DNA of 64,000 bases from positions 248,001 to 312,000 of the forward strand of contig JANBVJ010000001.1 in the NCBI GenBank assembly GCA_024239055.1, read 5' to 3'. Both the position numbers and the translations under genes were made by a program. This stretch comes from Patescibacteria group bacterium. GTDB lineage: Bacteria; Patescibacteria; Paceibacteria; Paceibacterales; UBA10102. Under the pieces are notes generated by a model that searched no databases, had not been told where the DNA came from, and worked only from the letters and a program-made list of their open reading frames with translations. Every line of letters starts with the position of its first letter. The stretch's first letter is position 1. Of this stretch, positions 1-7,805 are shown one piece after another.

Positions 1-236
1 ACTGCAGTACCAACTCTCTCACATCAGTGGAAGAGATCTGGAAAGAAGTTATCATTCAGCTCACCTCATGTGTGAACTGGAAGACGACTATTCTTAAGAT
101 GAGGGACGAAGGTGTTGAGACGTTTTGGGAAATTGGCCCAGGACAGGTGCTCAAAGGTCTCATGCGACGCATCGACAGAGATGCTGAGGTCATTAACGTA
201 AGTGGCATGGACTCTGTTCGAGCGTTAACGGCTTAA
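1..236 (+). CDS. fabD: Malonyl-CoA:ACP transacylase, C-terminal part (5' end outside window)
   Basis: The reading frame is open from base 3 to the stop at 234-236, so this is the end of a longer gene. The C-terminal pattern of a T-S-x-x-x-W segment, a GVETFWEIGPG motif and a VLKGLMRRID motif matches the end of FabD, which loads malonyl groups on acyl carrier protein for fatty-acid synthesis. The catalytic Ser and His regions would lie upstream and are not visible. A strong terminator follows directly, so this is the last gene of its transcript. Full fatty-acid synthesis is uncommon in CPR genomes, so whether the gene is complete is an open question. Family assignment is fairly sure; function is inferred. 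Confidence 0.75.
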   Translation, partial: CSTNSLTSVEEIWKEVIIQLTSCVNWKTTILKMRDEGVETFWEIGPGQVLKGLMRRIDRDAEVINVSGMDSVRALTA

Positions 237-263
237 ACAACCGTAAACCAAAAGCAACTAAAA

Positions 264-301
264 GGAGGGTCGAGTGTTTTGCACTCTTCCCTCCTCTTTT
301 T
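264..301 (+). terminator. Intrinsic terminator after fabD
   Basis: GGAGGG pairs with CCCTCC and, inside it, GAGTG pairs with CACTC around a short T-rich loop. The stem is followed by CTTTTTATA. This is a strong rho-independent terminator for the plus strand. Confidence 0.85.
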
Positions 302-453
302 ATACAAGTACACCTCAAAGGACTCGGTTGGAACTCTTTACTCCAAGAACTTCAAGAGTTTCATGAGCTAATAAATGGCTCATTAATTTCAAGTTAACAA
401 TTGACTTCGTGAGATTACTATGTTAATGAGGTATAAGAAAGGGGGTCAGTTAT
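302..453 (+). promoter_or_regulatory. Leader region of the following orphan gene
   Basis: No gene is visible here. A possible -35 box TTGACT lies at 401-406, but the -10 candidate around 423-429 (TTAATGA) is weak. A small inverted repeat TGAGC/GCTCA lies near 364-385. The purine-rich GGGGG at about 440-444 is a plausible ribosome-binding site for the gene starting at 454. Confidence 0.35.
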
Positions 454-777
454 ATGGCACCAGTATTAACAGAGGAACAGTTTGGGGAGACGTTTAAGGA
501 AGATCTTGGAGATTTCTTCGAGCGAGCGCTCGCTCTATTCCGGGACTTCGGGCCAGTGCTTTCCTATGATGTTTTCAACGTTCTTCTCCACGCAAAAGAC
601 CAGAAGAGAGTTGAAGAAATTCTGGGGTTGCTTGATGAACACCAGAAGTCAGTTCTCTCGCTTCAGCATCCTGATGTGCGTGGAAGAGTGCACGGTTCCC
701 TCGGCGTCAACAAAACACAAGTGTTCTTCGTTGAACTCTGCGAGAAAACCTTGGGACTTGAACCAAGCACTGCGTAA
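454..777 (+). CDS. Orphan hypothetical protein, 107 aa
   Basis: I do not recognise the family. The protein is acidic and appears helical (FGETFKEDLGDFFERALALF near the N terminus), has no signal peptide or membrane segment, and resembles a small cytosolic protein. The ATG at 454 is supported by a GGGGG motif about 10 bases upstream; such Shine-Dalgarno-like motifs are rare in this window and occur mainly before orphan genes. Codon use is richer in G and C at third positions than in the neighbouring heat-shock genes. A terminator follows at 789-820, so it is probably a single-gene transcript. Confidence 0.7.
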   Translation: MAPVLTEEQFGETFKEDLGDFFERALALFRDFGPVLSYDVFNVLLHAKDQKRVEEILGLLDEHQKSVLSLQHPDVRGRVHGSLGVNKTQVFFVELCEKTLGLEPSTA

Positions 778-788
778 GCAGAAAGGTA

Positions 789-820
789 TGGGCTCCACCA
801 TCAACGGACCCACTTTTTTT
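789..820 (+). terminator. Intrinsic terminator after the 107-aa orphan gene
   Basis: TGGG and TCC (one bulged base between) pair with GGA and CCCA around a 9-base loop, followed by CTTTTTTT. It separates this gene from the convergent heat-shock operon and tRNA-Lys. Confidence 0.75.
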
Positions 821-837
821 ACGAAACTATATCTGTG

Positions 838-910
838 TACCCCCACCAGGACTCGAACCTGGAACCAGCGGCTTAAAAGGCCGATGCTCTACCAATTGAG
901 CTATGGGGGC
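838..910 (-). tRNA. tRNA-Lys (anticodon TTT)
   Basis: A full cloverleaf is readable on the minus strand: acceptor GCCCCCA with TGGGGGT, a D arm with AGCTC/GAGC, anticodon loop CTTTTAA, and T arm with GGTTCGAGTCC. No CCA is encoded; ACA follows. Its first G (base 910) is also the last base of the dnaJ stop codon TAG, so it is probably cotranscribed with the heat-shock operon and released by RNase P cleavage at the stop codon. Confidence 0.95.
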
Positions 911-2001
911 TATAATCCTTCTTCCTGTAATCTATTTAACACCTCTTTTTGCTGTTTTGTCAAGGTTTTGGGAACATGTACCTCCAAACGCACTTGCAAA
1001 TCCCCTCTTCCAAGACCTCCAAAATGAGGAATACCTTTTGCTCCCACTTTTATAATGGTTCCGGAAACCATACCAGAGGGAATCTGAATAACAGACGTCT
1101 CCCCATCAATACCACAAAGATTAATCTTTCCTCCAAGTATTGCTTTTGAGTATGGAATGGTAAGCGTATGATGTAAATCATCCCCTTTCCTTGTAAAATC
1201 CTTATGAGGTTTAACAAAGATACGAATATATAAATCCCCTGGCTTGCCTGTTTTTTTACCAGCGTCTCCTTTGCCTTCAATTTTTAGAATCTGATTAGTA
1301 TCAACTCCAGCTGGAATAATAATCTTTATATCGTTCTCAGTCTTAATGCATCCATCACCCTTACATACGTTACACGGTTTTTCTGGCTTTAACCCTTCTC
1401 CAGAACATTCAGGACAAGTTCCCACTCTTGTGAAGGAACCAAAGACCGTGCGCTTTATCTGCTGAACTTCTCCAGAACCACGACAGGCAAAACACTCGTT
1501 TACATTGGTTCCGGGCTCTGCCCCAACACCGTTACATCGTGAACAAACCGTTAGCTTTAAAAGAGATATTAATTCTTCATGATTATTTAAAACCGCTTGT
1601 AAAGGAATCTCAACCTCGACCTCAAGATCTCCTCCTCTTCTCTTATCTTTATGATTATGTTGGTGTCCTCCAAAGATATCCTCAAAGACATCTCCTAAAT
1701 CCTGAAAATCAAAGTGGAAACCTGACTCGTCAGAGGCCACACCTTCACCACCCCAACCCCATTGAAATCCTCCTGCTCCCGGACCTACCCCACCCCCATC
1801 AAAGACACGCCTAAACTTATCGTACTGAGCACGCTTTTCTTGATCTGAGAGTATCTGATAAGCCTCATTTATCTCTTTAAAAGCCTTCTCGTTCCCTCCT
1901 TTATCTGGATGGTGCTTGTGAGCAAGTATTCGATAGGCCTTTTTTATATCGTCAACGGATGCAGATCTCTGCACCCCGAGAATCTTATAGTAATCCTTCA
2001 T
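910..2001 (-). CDS. dnaJ: Chaperone DnaJ (Hsp40)
   Basis: This 363-aa protein is the DnaK co-chaperone that stimulates ATP hydrolysis and delivers unfolded substrates. The J domain occupies residues 1-70 with the essential HPD at 31-33. A glycine/phenylalanine-rich linker follows to about 110. Four CxxCxGxG-type zinc repeats then appear (CSRCNGVG, CFACRGSG, CPECSGEG, CNVCKGDG), and two beta-rich substrate-binding domains reach the end. It is a complete type I DnaJ of normal length. It is the last protein gene of hrcA-grpE-dnaK-dnaJ, 11 bases after dnaK, with no Shine-Dalgarno motif before the ATG. Its TAG stop shares a base with tRNA-Lys. Confidence 0.97.
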   Translation of the reverse strand: MKDYYKILGVQRSASVDDIKKAYRILAHKHHPDKGGNEKAFKEINEAYQILSDQEKRAQYDKFRRVFDGGGVGPGAGGFQWGWGGEGVASDESGFHFDFQDLGDVFEDIFGGHQHNHKDKRRGGDLEVEVEIPLQAVLNNHEELISLLKLTVCSRCNGVGAEPGTNVNECFACRGSGEVQQIKRTVFGSFTRVGTCPECSGEGLKPEKPCNVCKGDGCIKTENDIKIIIPAGVDTNQILKIEGKGDAGKKTGKPGDLYIRIFVKPHKDFTRKGDDLHHTLTIPYSKAILGGKINLCGIDGETSVIQIPSGMVSGTIIKVGAKGIPHFGGLGRGDLQVRLEVHVPKTLTKQQKEVLNRLQEEGL

Positions 2002-2012
2002 GTGATAAGGAA

Positions 2013-3866
2013 TTATTTCTGTTCTGAAGAGTCTGTATCTTCCGGCTTTTTATCTTCTTTTTGAGCTTGCTGATTAACTGCAGCTCCTGCTTTCTGTAGA
2101 GCCTGAGATAACTCTTCTGTGCCTTTTTTGACTTCCTCTATTGTATCACTGTCTTTTACCTTTCTCAACGCCTCAATCTTCTGTTCAATTTCTTTTTTCA
2201 CATCCTCTGCAATTTTATCTCCCATATCCTTTATAGCCTTCTCTGAGGTATATATTAAGGATTCAGCCATATTTTTTACTTCAATAAGATCCTTTTTATT
2301 TTTGTCGTCAGCGGCATGGGCCTTTGCATCCTGTTTCATCTTTTCAACCTCTTGTTCTGAAATACCAGTAGAACCCTCAATACGGATTGACTGCTCCTTA
2401 TTTGATGCCTTATCTTTTGCAGTAACATTTAATATGCCACTGGCATCAATATCAAATGTAACTTCAACCTGGGGAATACCGCGGGGTGAGGGAGGAATAC
2501 CGTCTAAAATGAAACGTCCGAGAGATTTATTATCACCTGACATGGAACGTTCTCCCTGTAAAACATGTACTTCAACAGATGTCTGGTTATCGGCGGCTGT
2601 GGAGAAAATCTGAGATTTTGAAGTAGGAACCGTTGTATTCTTTTGAATCAAAGGAGTACTTACCCCACCCAAGGTCTCTATCCCCAAAGAAAGAGGAGTA
2701 ACATCCAGTAATAACACATCTCTCACGTCTCCCTGAAGAATACCTCCCTGGATTGCAGCTCCCATAGCCACAACTTCATCTGGGTTGATTGACTTGTTAG
2801 CTTCCTTTCCAAAAATCTCTTTAACGGATGACTGAATTAGAGGCATTCGAGTCTGTCCTCCAACTAAAATAATCTCTTCAACATCTGAGGGAGAAAGCTT
2901 TGCCTCAGATAATGTCTGCTTTACTATCTCCAAAGACCTGTCTACAAACTCTGAGACCATTTCCTCTAAGCTAGCGCGGCTCAATTTGTAATACAAGTGT
3001 TTTGGACCAGAGTCGGTTGACGTAATAAAAGGAAGATTAATCTCGGTCTCCTGCGACGTTGAAAGTTCAACTTTAGCACGCTCAGCTCCTTCTTTTAGAC
3101 GTTGTAAAGCCAGATTATCCTTTGAAAGGTCTATTCCCTCATCCTTCTTAAACTGCTCAATTAACCACTGAACAATCTTATGGTCAAAGTCCTCTCCTCC
3201 TAAATGAGTGTCTCCCCCGGTTGACTTTACCTCAATGGTATCAGCTGAGACATCTAATACGGAAATATCAAAAGTCCCTCCTCCAAAGTCATAAACCACA
3301 ATCTTCTTATCCTCTTTCTTATCTAATCCGTAAGCTAAGGCAGCTGCAGTAGGCTCGTTAATAACTCTTTTTACATCAAACCCTGCAATCTCTCCTGCCA
3401 CCTTTGTTGCCTTTCTCTGACTATCGTCAAAGTAGGCAGGTACCGTAATAATAGCACTTTCAATCTTCTCACCTAGCTTGTCTTCTGCATCCTGCTTTAA
3501 TTTTCTCAATACCATGGCGGAAACCTCAGCTGGTTTTAACCACTTCTCTCCCATCTTAATCTCAATTCCTCCGTCTTTTGACTCACGCATCTCATATGGC
3601 AGAAGTTTTGCGTCTTTCTGCACTTCCTCATCTGAAAACCTTCTTCCAATAAGACGTTTCGTAACAGAGATAGTATTTTCTGGATTTGTAATCTGCTGGC
3701 GCCGTGCCTGCACACCAACCAATATTTCTCCTGATTTGGAGATAGCTGCAACAGAAGGTGTAGTTCTTCCACCCTCTCTATTCTCAATAATCTTGGCCTC
3801 CCCTCCTTCTATAACAGACATAGCTGAAAAGGTAGTACCCAGGTCTATTCCTAATATTTTTGGCAT
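2013..3866 (-). CDS. dnaK: Chaperone DnaK (Hsp70)
   Basis: This 617-aa Hsp70 has the phosphate-binding motif GIDLGTTFSAMSVIEGG at the N terminus, the VYDFGGGTFDISVLD loop, the VGGQTRMP motif and the linker DVLLLDVTPLSLGIET before the beta-sandwich substrate domain. A helical lid and a Gln/Lys/Glu-rich tail finish the protein. It folds proteins by ATP cycles with DnaJ and GrpE in the cytosol. It follows grpE by 21 bases. The ATG has no Shine-Dalgarno sequence; the upstream bases are AT-rich. Length and motifs are normal. Confidence 0.98.
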   Translation of the reverse strand: MPKILGIDLGTTFSAMSVIEGGEAKIIENREGGRTTPSVAAISKSGEILVGVQARRQQITNPENTISVTKRLIGRRFSDEEVQKDAKLLPYEMRESKDGGIEIKMGEKWLKPAEVSAMVLRKLKQDAEDKLGEKIESAIITVPAYFDDSQRKATKVAGEIAGFDVKRVINEPTAAALAYGLDKKEDKKIVVYDFGGGTFDISVLDVSADTIEVKSTGGDTHLGGEDFDHKIVQWLIEQFKKDEGIDLSKDNLALQRLKEGAERAKVELSTSQETEINLPFITSTDSGPKHLYYKLSRASLEEMVSEFVDRSLEIVKQTLSEAKLSPSDVEEIILVGGQTRMPLIQSSVKEIFGKEANKSINPDEVVAMGAAIQGGILQGDVRDVLLLDVTPLSLGIETLGGVSTPLIQKNTTVPTSKSQIFSTAADNQTSVEVHVLQGERSMSGDNKSLGRFILDGIPPSPRGIPQVEVTFDIDASGILNVTAKDKASNKEQSIRIEGSTGISEQEVEKMKQDAKAHAADDKNKKDLIEVKNMAESLIYTSEKAIKDMGDKIAEDVKKEIEQKIEALRKVKDSDTIEEVKKGTEELSQALQKAGAAVNQQAQKEDKKPEDTDSSEQK

Positions 3867-3887
3867 TGTAGTTTTTTTATAAAGTTA

Positions 3888-4322
3888 TTATTTCCCTACT
3901 TTCACCTTTGCCGCTCGTATTAACACTCCATCTCTTATATATCCTTTCTGCATCTCTTCTATTATGACACCTGACTTTTCTCCTTTTACCTCCCCTATCG
4001 CTTCATGGAGAGCTGGGTCAAACTTCTTCCCAACAGTCTTCACTTCCTCAATTCCCTGGGCTTTGAGCATTTTCTTGAATCGTTCTGAAATCTGGAGGAA
4101 TCCCTTAATAACCGAATCTTTTTTCTGTTTAGCTGTTAATTGTGATGTCGCCATCTCAAGATCATCTAATATGGGAAGACATTCCAATACCTGCTCTATT
4201 TTAATCATCTCTTTTAATACTCTTGTCTTCTCTACTGTTTCTTTCTTATAGTTTAAAAGATCTGCTTTAGCCCTCTGCCATCCGGCCAAATACTCGTCTC
4301 TTTCTTTTTTTACTGTATCCAT
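3888..4322 (-). CDS. grpE: Nucleotide exchange factor GrpE
   Basis: GrpE releases ADP from DnaK. From the ATG at 4322 the protein has 144 aa, starting MDTVKKERDEYLAGW. That start fits the family's coiled coil (residues about 1-60) and lies only one base after the hrcA stop; a longer upstream start would overlap hrcA. The C-terminal beta domain carries the typical GxxFDPxxHEAIG pattern (KKFDPALHEAIGEV) and GYIRDGVLIRAAKVKVGK end. It lacks the long acidic N-terminal extension found in many GrpEs. Confidence 0.93.
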   Translation of the reverse strand: MDTVKKERDEYLAGWQRAKADLLNYKKETVEKTRVLKEMIKIEQVLECLPILDDLEMATSQLTAKQKKDSVIKGFLQISERFKKMLKAQGIEEVKTVGKKFDPALHEAIGEVKGEKSGVIIEEMQKGYIRDGVLIRAAKVKVGK

Positions 4323-4323
4323 G

Positions 4324-4983
4324 TTACGAAAACATCTTTTGTAATAAATTAATATTTCTTTTATACGGCATACGCTTCGGACCAATTAAAGCCAAGAATC
4401 CCTTTTCTCGTGTTGGGAGTTTAGAGATTAAAATACTGAAATCTCCCACTTTAGAGTACGGATACTCATCTCCAATATAGATATCTATATTTCCCTGAAC
4501 TTCCAAGTCATCAATACGTCTCTCCACATCTCTTAAAAACTTGGTAAAGTTTAATAAAGACTCTTTATCCTGAAACTCAGGTTCTGATAGCACTCCCTCC
4601 CATCCTTCCTTAAACAAGAAGGGACGAGTCGGTACATGCGTTATTACAAGGTGCGAAGATGCCTGAGCCAGCTCTCTTGTCATAGCTTGGAGGAAATCAA
4701 ATGAATCCTCAATCTCACTCAATAAATCCAGCTCTTCTGACTCATATATCTCATCCACAAAGAACCGGTATCCTTTATCAGTAGGCACACGGCCAGAAGA
4801 GATATGGGGTTGTGAGAGAAATCCCGTTTCCACTAACATCTGCAATTCTGAACGTATGGTCGCTGGAGAAACAGCTAAGGAAGAACGTTCCTCAAGCAAC
4901 TGGGAACTAACGGGCTGGGCCGTCTGTATATACTCCAATACGGCACTCTTTAAGATCTCCTGTTGACGGTTTGAAAGCGTCAT
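4324..4983 (-). CDS. hrcA: Heat-inducible transcription repressor HrcA, short form
   Basis: The N-terminal winged helix-turn-helix (LSNRQQEILKSAVLEYI and the recognition part SPATIRSEL) is typical of HrcA, the repressor of chaperone operons. At 219 aa it is well below the usual 340 aa; the central inserted domain is reduced. It heads the hrcA-grpE-dnaK-dnaJ operon. The promoter at 4990-5017 places the transcript start at or next to the ATG. I see no CIRCE inverted repeat (TTAGCACTC/GAGTGCTAA) near it, so the operator must differ or be absent. AGGAGG touches the ATG and is too close to act as a ribosome-binding site. Confidence 0.88.
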   Translation of the reverse strand: MTLSNRQQEILKSAVLEYIQTAQPVSSQLLEERSSLAVSPATIRSELQMLVETGFLSQPHISSGRVPTDKGYRFFVDEIYESEELDLLSEIEDSFDFLQAMTRELAQASSHLVITHVPTRPFLFKEGWEGVLSEPEFQDKESLLNFTKFLRDVERRIDDLEVQGNIDIYIGDEYPYSKVGDFSILISKLPTREKGFLALIGPKRMPYKRNINLLQKMFS

Positions 4984-4989
4984 CCTCCT

Positions 4990-5017
4990 ATTATAGCCAA
5001 AAAAAATCAGCAGTCAA
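4990..5017 (-). promoter_or_regulatory. Promoter of the heat-shock operon (leaderless)
   Basis: On the minus strand TTGACT (5017-5012) and TATAAT (4995-4990) are separated by 16 bases. The -10 ends six bases before the hrcA ATG, so transcription should begin at or within a base or two of the start codon. Confidence 0.8.
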
Positions 5018-5050
5018 GGTCTTTAACTGCCAATTTTATGAACATAGAAC

Positions 5051-5293
5051 TCAATTTTTTGGACTCGGATGCTCAACCCTCTTAATAGCTACACCCTTAC
5101 CCTCAAGCCACTCCCGGACCTTAAAATCCTCTGAAGGATCAACACTCCATGTTTCTGTACCATCCTTGTTGCTTTGTGGACGTACTGAAATCCAGTACGT
5201 ATGACCAAATTCTCCCACAAGCGCTCCTGCCGGAAAACTATGTTCAAATGTTAAACTCGTCAGACACATACCAGTGCCCCCTTCCAGTGTCAT
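5051..5293 (-). CDS. Small hypothetical protein, about 80 aa
   Basis: No family is recognised. The protein is a small soluble-looking polypeptide with a beta-type pattern (GALVGEFGHTYWISV, WSVDPSEDFKVREWLEGKGVAIKRVEHP). An in-frame ATG at 5305 directly abuts the -10 box and would lie upstream of the transcription start, so the ATG at 5293 is the likelier start, with a leader of about six bases. The promoter is TTGACA (5334-5329), 17 bases, TATTAT (5311-5306). Confidence 0.6.
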   Translation of the reverse strand: MTLEGGTGMCLTSLTFEHSFPAGALVGEFGHTYWISVRPQSNKDGTETWSVDPSEDFKVREWLEGKGVAIKRVEHPSPKN

Positions 5294-5305
5294 TATTCTA
5301 TCCAT

Positions 5306-5334
5306 ATAATACTATTAAAATACCTGTTTGTCAA
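5306..5334 (-). promoter_or_regulatory. Promoter of the 80-aa gene
   Basis: TTGACA, 17-base spacer and TATTAT read on the minus strand. The first downstream ATG overlaps the promoter edge and the second ATG (5293) fits a near-leaderless transcript. Confidence 0.75.
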
Positions 5335-5386
5335 TTCATATGGCTTTGTGGATAAGTTTCCTTAGATAATCTGCTACAATATATGA

Positions 5387-6301
5387 ATGCGAACTGTTGT
5401 AAAAGGACCTAAGGTAACTTGGGTAGACATCCAGAATCCAACTCAGAAGGATGTGGAGTTTTTACGCGAGACTTACAGTTTACATCCTGTTATCTTAAAA
5501 GAAATAATTCCTCCAAGCTGGAGGGCAAAGGTTGAGGTATTTCCAAGCTATCTGTTCTTGGTCTTGCATCATCCTGTATATTCAAAAGCAACAAAAAAGA
5601 CACGTCCAAAAGAGTTAGACATCATTGTTACAAAAGATACCCTTATCACTATTCATTATGAGGCCATACTTCCTCTCAAAGCTCTTTTAGACCGATGTAA
5701 TCTATATGCTGAATCTAAAAAGAGCTACATGGGACAAACCTCAGGACATCTCCTTTATTATCTATTAGATCGCTTCTGGGAAGACTGCTTAATAAAGATT
5801 TCAAGAATCAACACAAAAATCACAAATATAGAGGAACAGATATTTGAGGGCAAAGAGTCTGATATGGTAAAAAATATCTCTCTTACAAGAACTGACATTC
5901 TAGATTTTTCAAGAATCATTACTCCTCAAGAAGATATTCTTCAGTCTCTAAATGATGTGGGAGTTAATTTCTTTGCAGAAGATACAAAACACTACTTTTC
6001 CAATATTATTGGAAAATACACTAAATGCAAAAACGAACTGGAAACCCAGAAAGAAACTGTGGGCGCATTGGAAGAGACAAACAACTCTCTCTTGAACAAA
6101 AAGATAAATGAGATCATAAAAGTTCTTACTATTTTCTCAGTTATAGTCTTCCCTCTCACCTTATTCGCTGGCATCTTTGGCATGAACACTAAGTATCTGC
6201 CTTTTGTAGGGCAACCTAATGATTTTTGGATTATCTCTGGCATCATGTTAATTGGTATCGTTACAATGATTCTTTTATTCAAAAAAAAGAGATGGCTTTA
6301 A
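5387..6301 (+). CDS. corA: CorA-type Mg2+/Co2+ channel
   Basis: The 304-aa protein has a long cytosolic alpha/beta N-terminal domain, a long helix through residues about 180-245 and two C-terminal membrane helices. The pore signature GMN is present in FAGIFGMNTKYLPF between the two helices, and the tail KKKRWL is basic. CorA forms pentameric divalent-cation channels in the membrane. A TACAAT box ends six bases before the ATG, which fits leaderless transcription, although the -35 is weak. The glycosyltransferase gene starts four bases after its stop, so both are probably cotranscribed. Confidence 0.93.
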   Translation: MRTVVKGPKVTWVDIQNPTQKDVEFLRETYSLHPVILKEIIPPSWRAKVEVFPSYLFLVLHHPVYSKATKKTRPKELDIIVTKDTLITIHYEAILPLKALLDRCNLYAESKKSYMGQTSGHLLYYLLDRFWEDCLIKISRINTKITNIEEQIFEGKESDMVKNISLTRTDILDFSRIITPQEDILQSLNDVGVNFFAEDTKHYFSNIIGKYTKCKNELETQKETVGALEETNNSLLNKKINEIIKVLTIFSVIVFPLTLFAGIFGMNTKYLPFVGQPNDFWIISGIMLIGIVTMILLFKKKRWL

Positions 6302-6305
6302 GATA

Positions 6306-7805
6306 ATGCTGACCAAACAATCTCTCATCATTCTTGCAGTATCTCTTGGTATTGCAGTTATTCTTTTGCTGCAGGTATTTAACCTTACCACAATTGCTCT
6401 TTGGCATGACGAGGCATTCTCAGCTCTTTTAATACAACAGGAATTTTCTGAGATGATGGAACGTATTGGTCAAGATGTACACCCACCCCTTTATTACATC
6501 CTTTTGCGCCCATGGGCAGATGTATTTGAAAACTCTCTCTTATCTCTGCGCCTGTTTAGCTTATTCTTTGGTCTTTTAAGTATTATTGGAACCTATATAT
6601 TGGCACAGGAAATATTCCGTAAACGCAGTATTGCTTTTCTTTCCTCTCTCTTTATGTTCTTTAATGCTTTTCAGATTCAGTACAATATGGAGGCTAGAAT
6701 GTATACACTGGGAACCTTCTTCGCTATCATCTCAAGCATCTTTCTTTTAAAGGGACTCAGGAGCAAATCACTGCTCTGGTGGCTTTTGTATATAGGGGGA
6801 GCTGTGGCTGCAATCTACACCCACTACTATCTTGGTTTTATTCTCTTAGCTCAAGGAGCATTTGCCTTGTTTTATATACAAAAAGAGACTGGTTTTTCTC
6901 TTGCTTCATGGATACGAAATAAGAATTTCCGGCTCCTTTCAATTTCAGTAGGACTGATTATCCTAAGCTTTCTTCCATGGCTGCCAACATTTCTCACTCA
7001 GATACAACGAGTACAAGATGCCTTTTGGATTCCTTCAATGACAATATGGTCTATACCATACACATTGTTTAAAATGTTCACTAGTTTTGATATTGATCCT
7101 GCTATCTTATCCATTCCATTGGTAGGAGGTATTACGGCAGTATTAGTCTTAAGCGCACTGCTGCTTTTATTATTCAAGTACAAACAAACTGGCAGACTTC
7201 TTATATTATTCTCTCTTATCATTCCATTCTCAGCCTCCCTCCTGCTTTCTTTAAAAACATCTATCTACCTTGATCGATACTTTATCTTGTTCCTTCCATT
7301 TCTCTTAATAGCTGTGGCTTCCGCTATAATAAGCATAAAATCTCTAATGCTGCGCAGCTCCCTTATTACTATTCTAACCCTAGCTGCTTTTACCTCATTC
7401 CCAATTTACTGGCAGAGTATTAATGCTGACGCAAAACCTGGAATGGCGGCAGCTTCCCAGTACTTGAATGAATCTGTAGAGATTCAAGATAAACTTATAG
7501 TAAACTCCTCATTTATCTACTTCACCTTCCAGTATTACAACACCACCTCTATTAATCCATTACTCTATGCTCCAGGAGACATCCCCCACTTTTCTGGAAC
7601 AGCCCTCTTAAACGAAGAAGACCTCCTTTCTGATTTTAATAAAGCTGCAGTCTCAGGAGATACTGTCTGGACATTAGATACTACCGGCTTTGGCAACTTC
7701 CAGCCCAGTGTACCTTCCTCATGGGCAAAAGAATCAGAGAAGATATACCAAGACGCCCCTGATTTTAAGGGCGTAATTATAGTAAGAAAATATATCGTGG
7801 AGTAA
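6306..7805 (+). CDS. Membrane GT-C glycosyltransferase (GT39/ArnT-like)
   Basis: The 499-aa protein has about ten hydrophobic helices and the first-loop acidic motif ALWHDEAFSALL followed by DVHPPLYYILLRPW, as in PMT/ArnT-type glycosyltransferases that use polyprenyl-phosphate sugars outside the membrane. A soluble C-terminal domain follows from about residue 385. The acceptor could be a lipid, cell-wall polymer or protein and cannot be told from sequence. It follows corA by four bases. The stop meets the convergent ftsQ stop region with no gap. Confidence 0.8.
   Translation: MLTKQSLIILAVSLGIAVILLLQVFNLTTIALWHDEAFSALLIQQEFSEMMERIGQDVHPPLYYILLRPWADVFENSLLSLRLFSLFFGLLSIIGTYILAQEIFRKRSIAFLSSLFMFFNAFQIQYNMEARMYTLGTFFAIISSIFLLKGLRSKSLLWWLLYIGGAVAAIYTHYYLGFILLAQGAFALFYIQKETGFSLASWIRNKNFRLLSISVGLIILSFLPWLPTFLTQIQRVQDAFWIPSMTIWSIPYTLFKMFTSFDIDPAILSIPLVGGITAVLVLSALLLLLFKYKQTGRLLILFSLIIPFSASLLLSLKTSIYLDRYFILFLPFLLIAVASAIISIKSLMLRSSLITILTLAAFTSFPIYWQSINADAKPGMAAASQYLNESVEIQDKLIVNSSFIYFTFQYYNTTSINPLLYAPGDIPHFSGTALLNEEDLLSDFNKAAVSGDTVWTLDTTGFGNFQPSVPSSWAKESEKIYQDAPDFKGVIIVRKYIVE

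Noticed and set aside
264..294. CIRCE-like operator from GAGTG/CACTC near the start of the window
   Set aside because: It is the inner stem of an intrinsic terminator and is not upstream of a chaperone gene.
482..1027. A 181-codon plus-strand ORF across the orphan gene, terminator, tRNA-Lys and dnaJ end
   Set aside because: It crosses a terminator and a tRNA and is antisense to dnaJ; it is a chance open frame.
4984..4989. AGGAGG before hrcA as a Shine-Dalgarno sequence
   Set aside because: It touches the ATG with no spacing and lies between the -10 box and the start codon, so it is probably not even transcribed.
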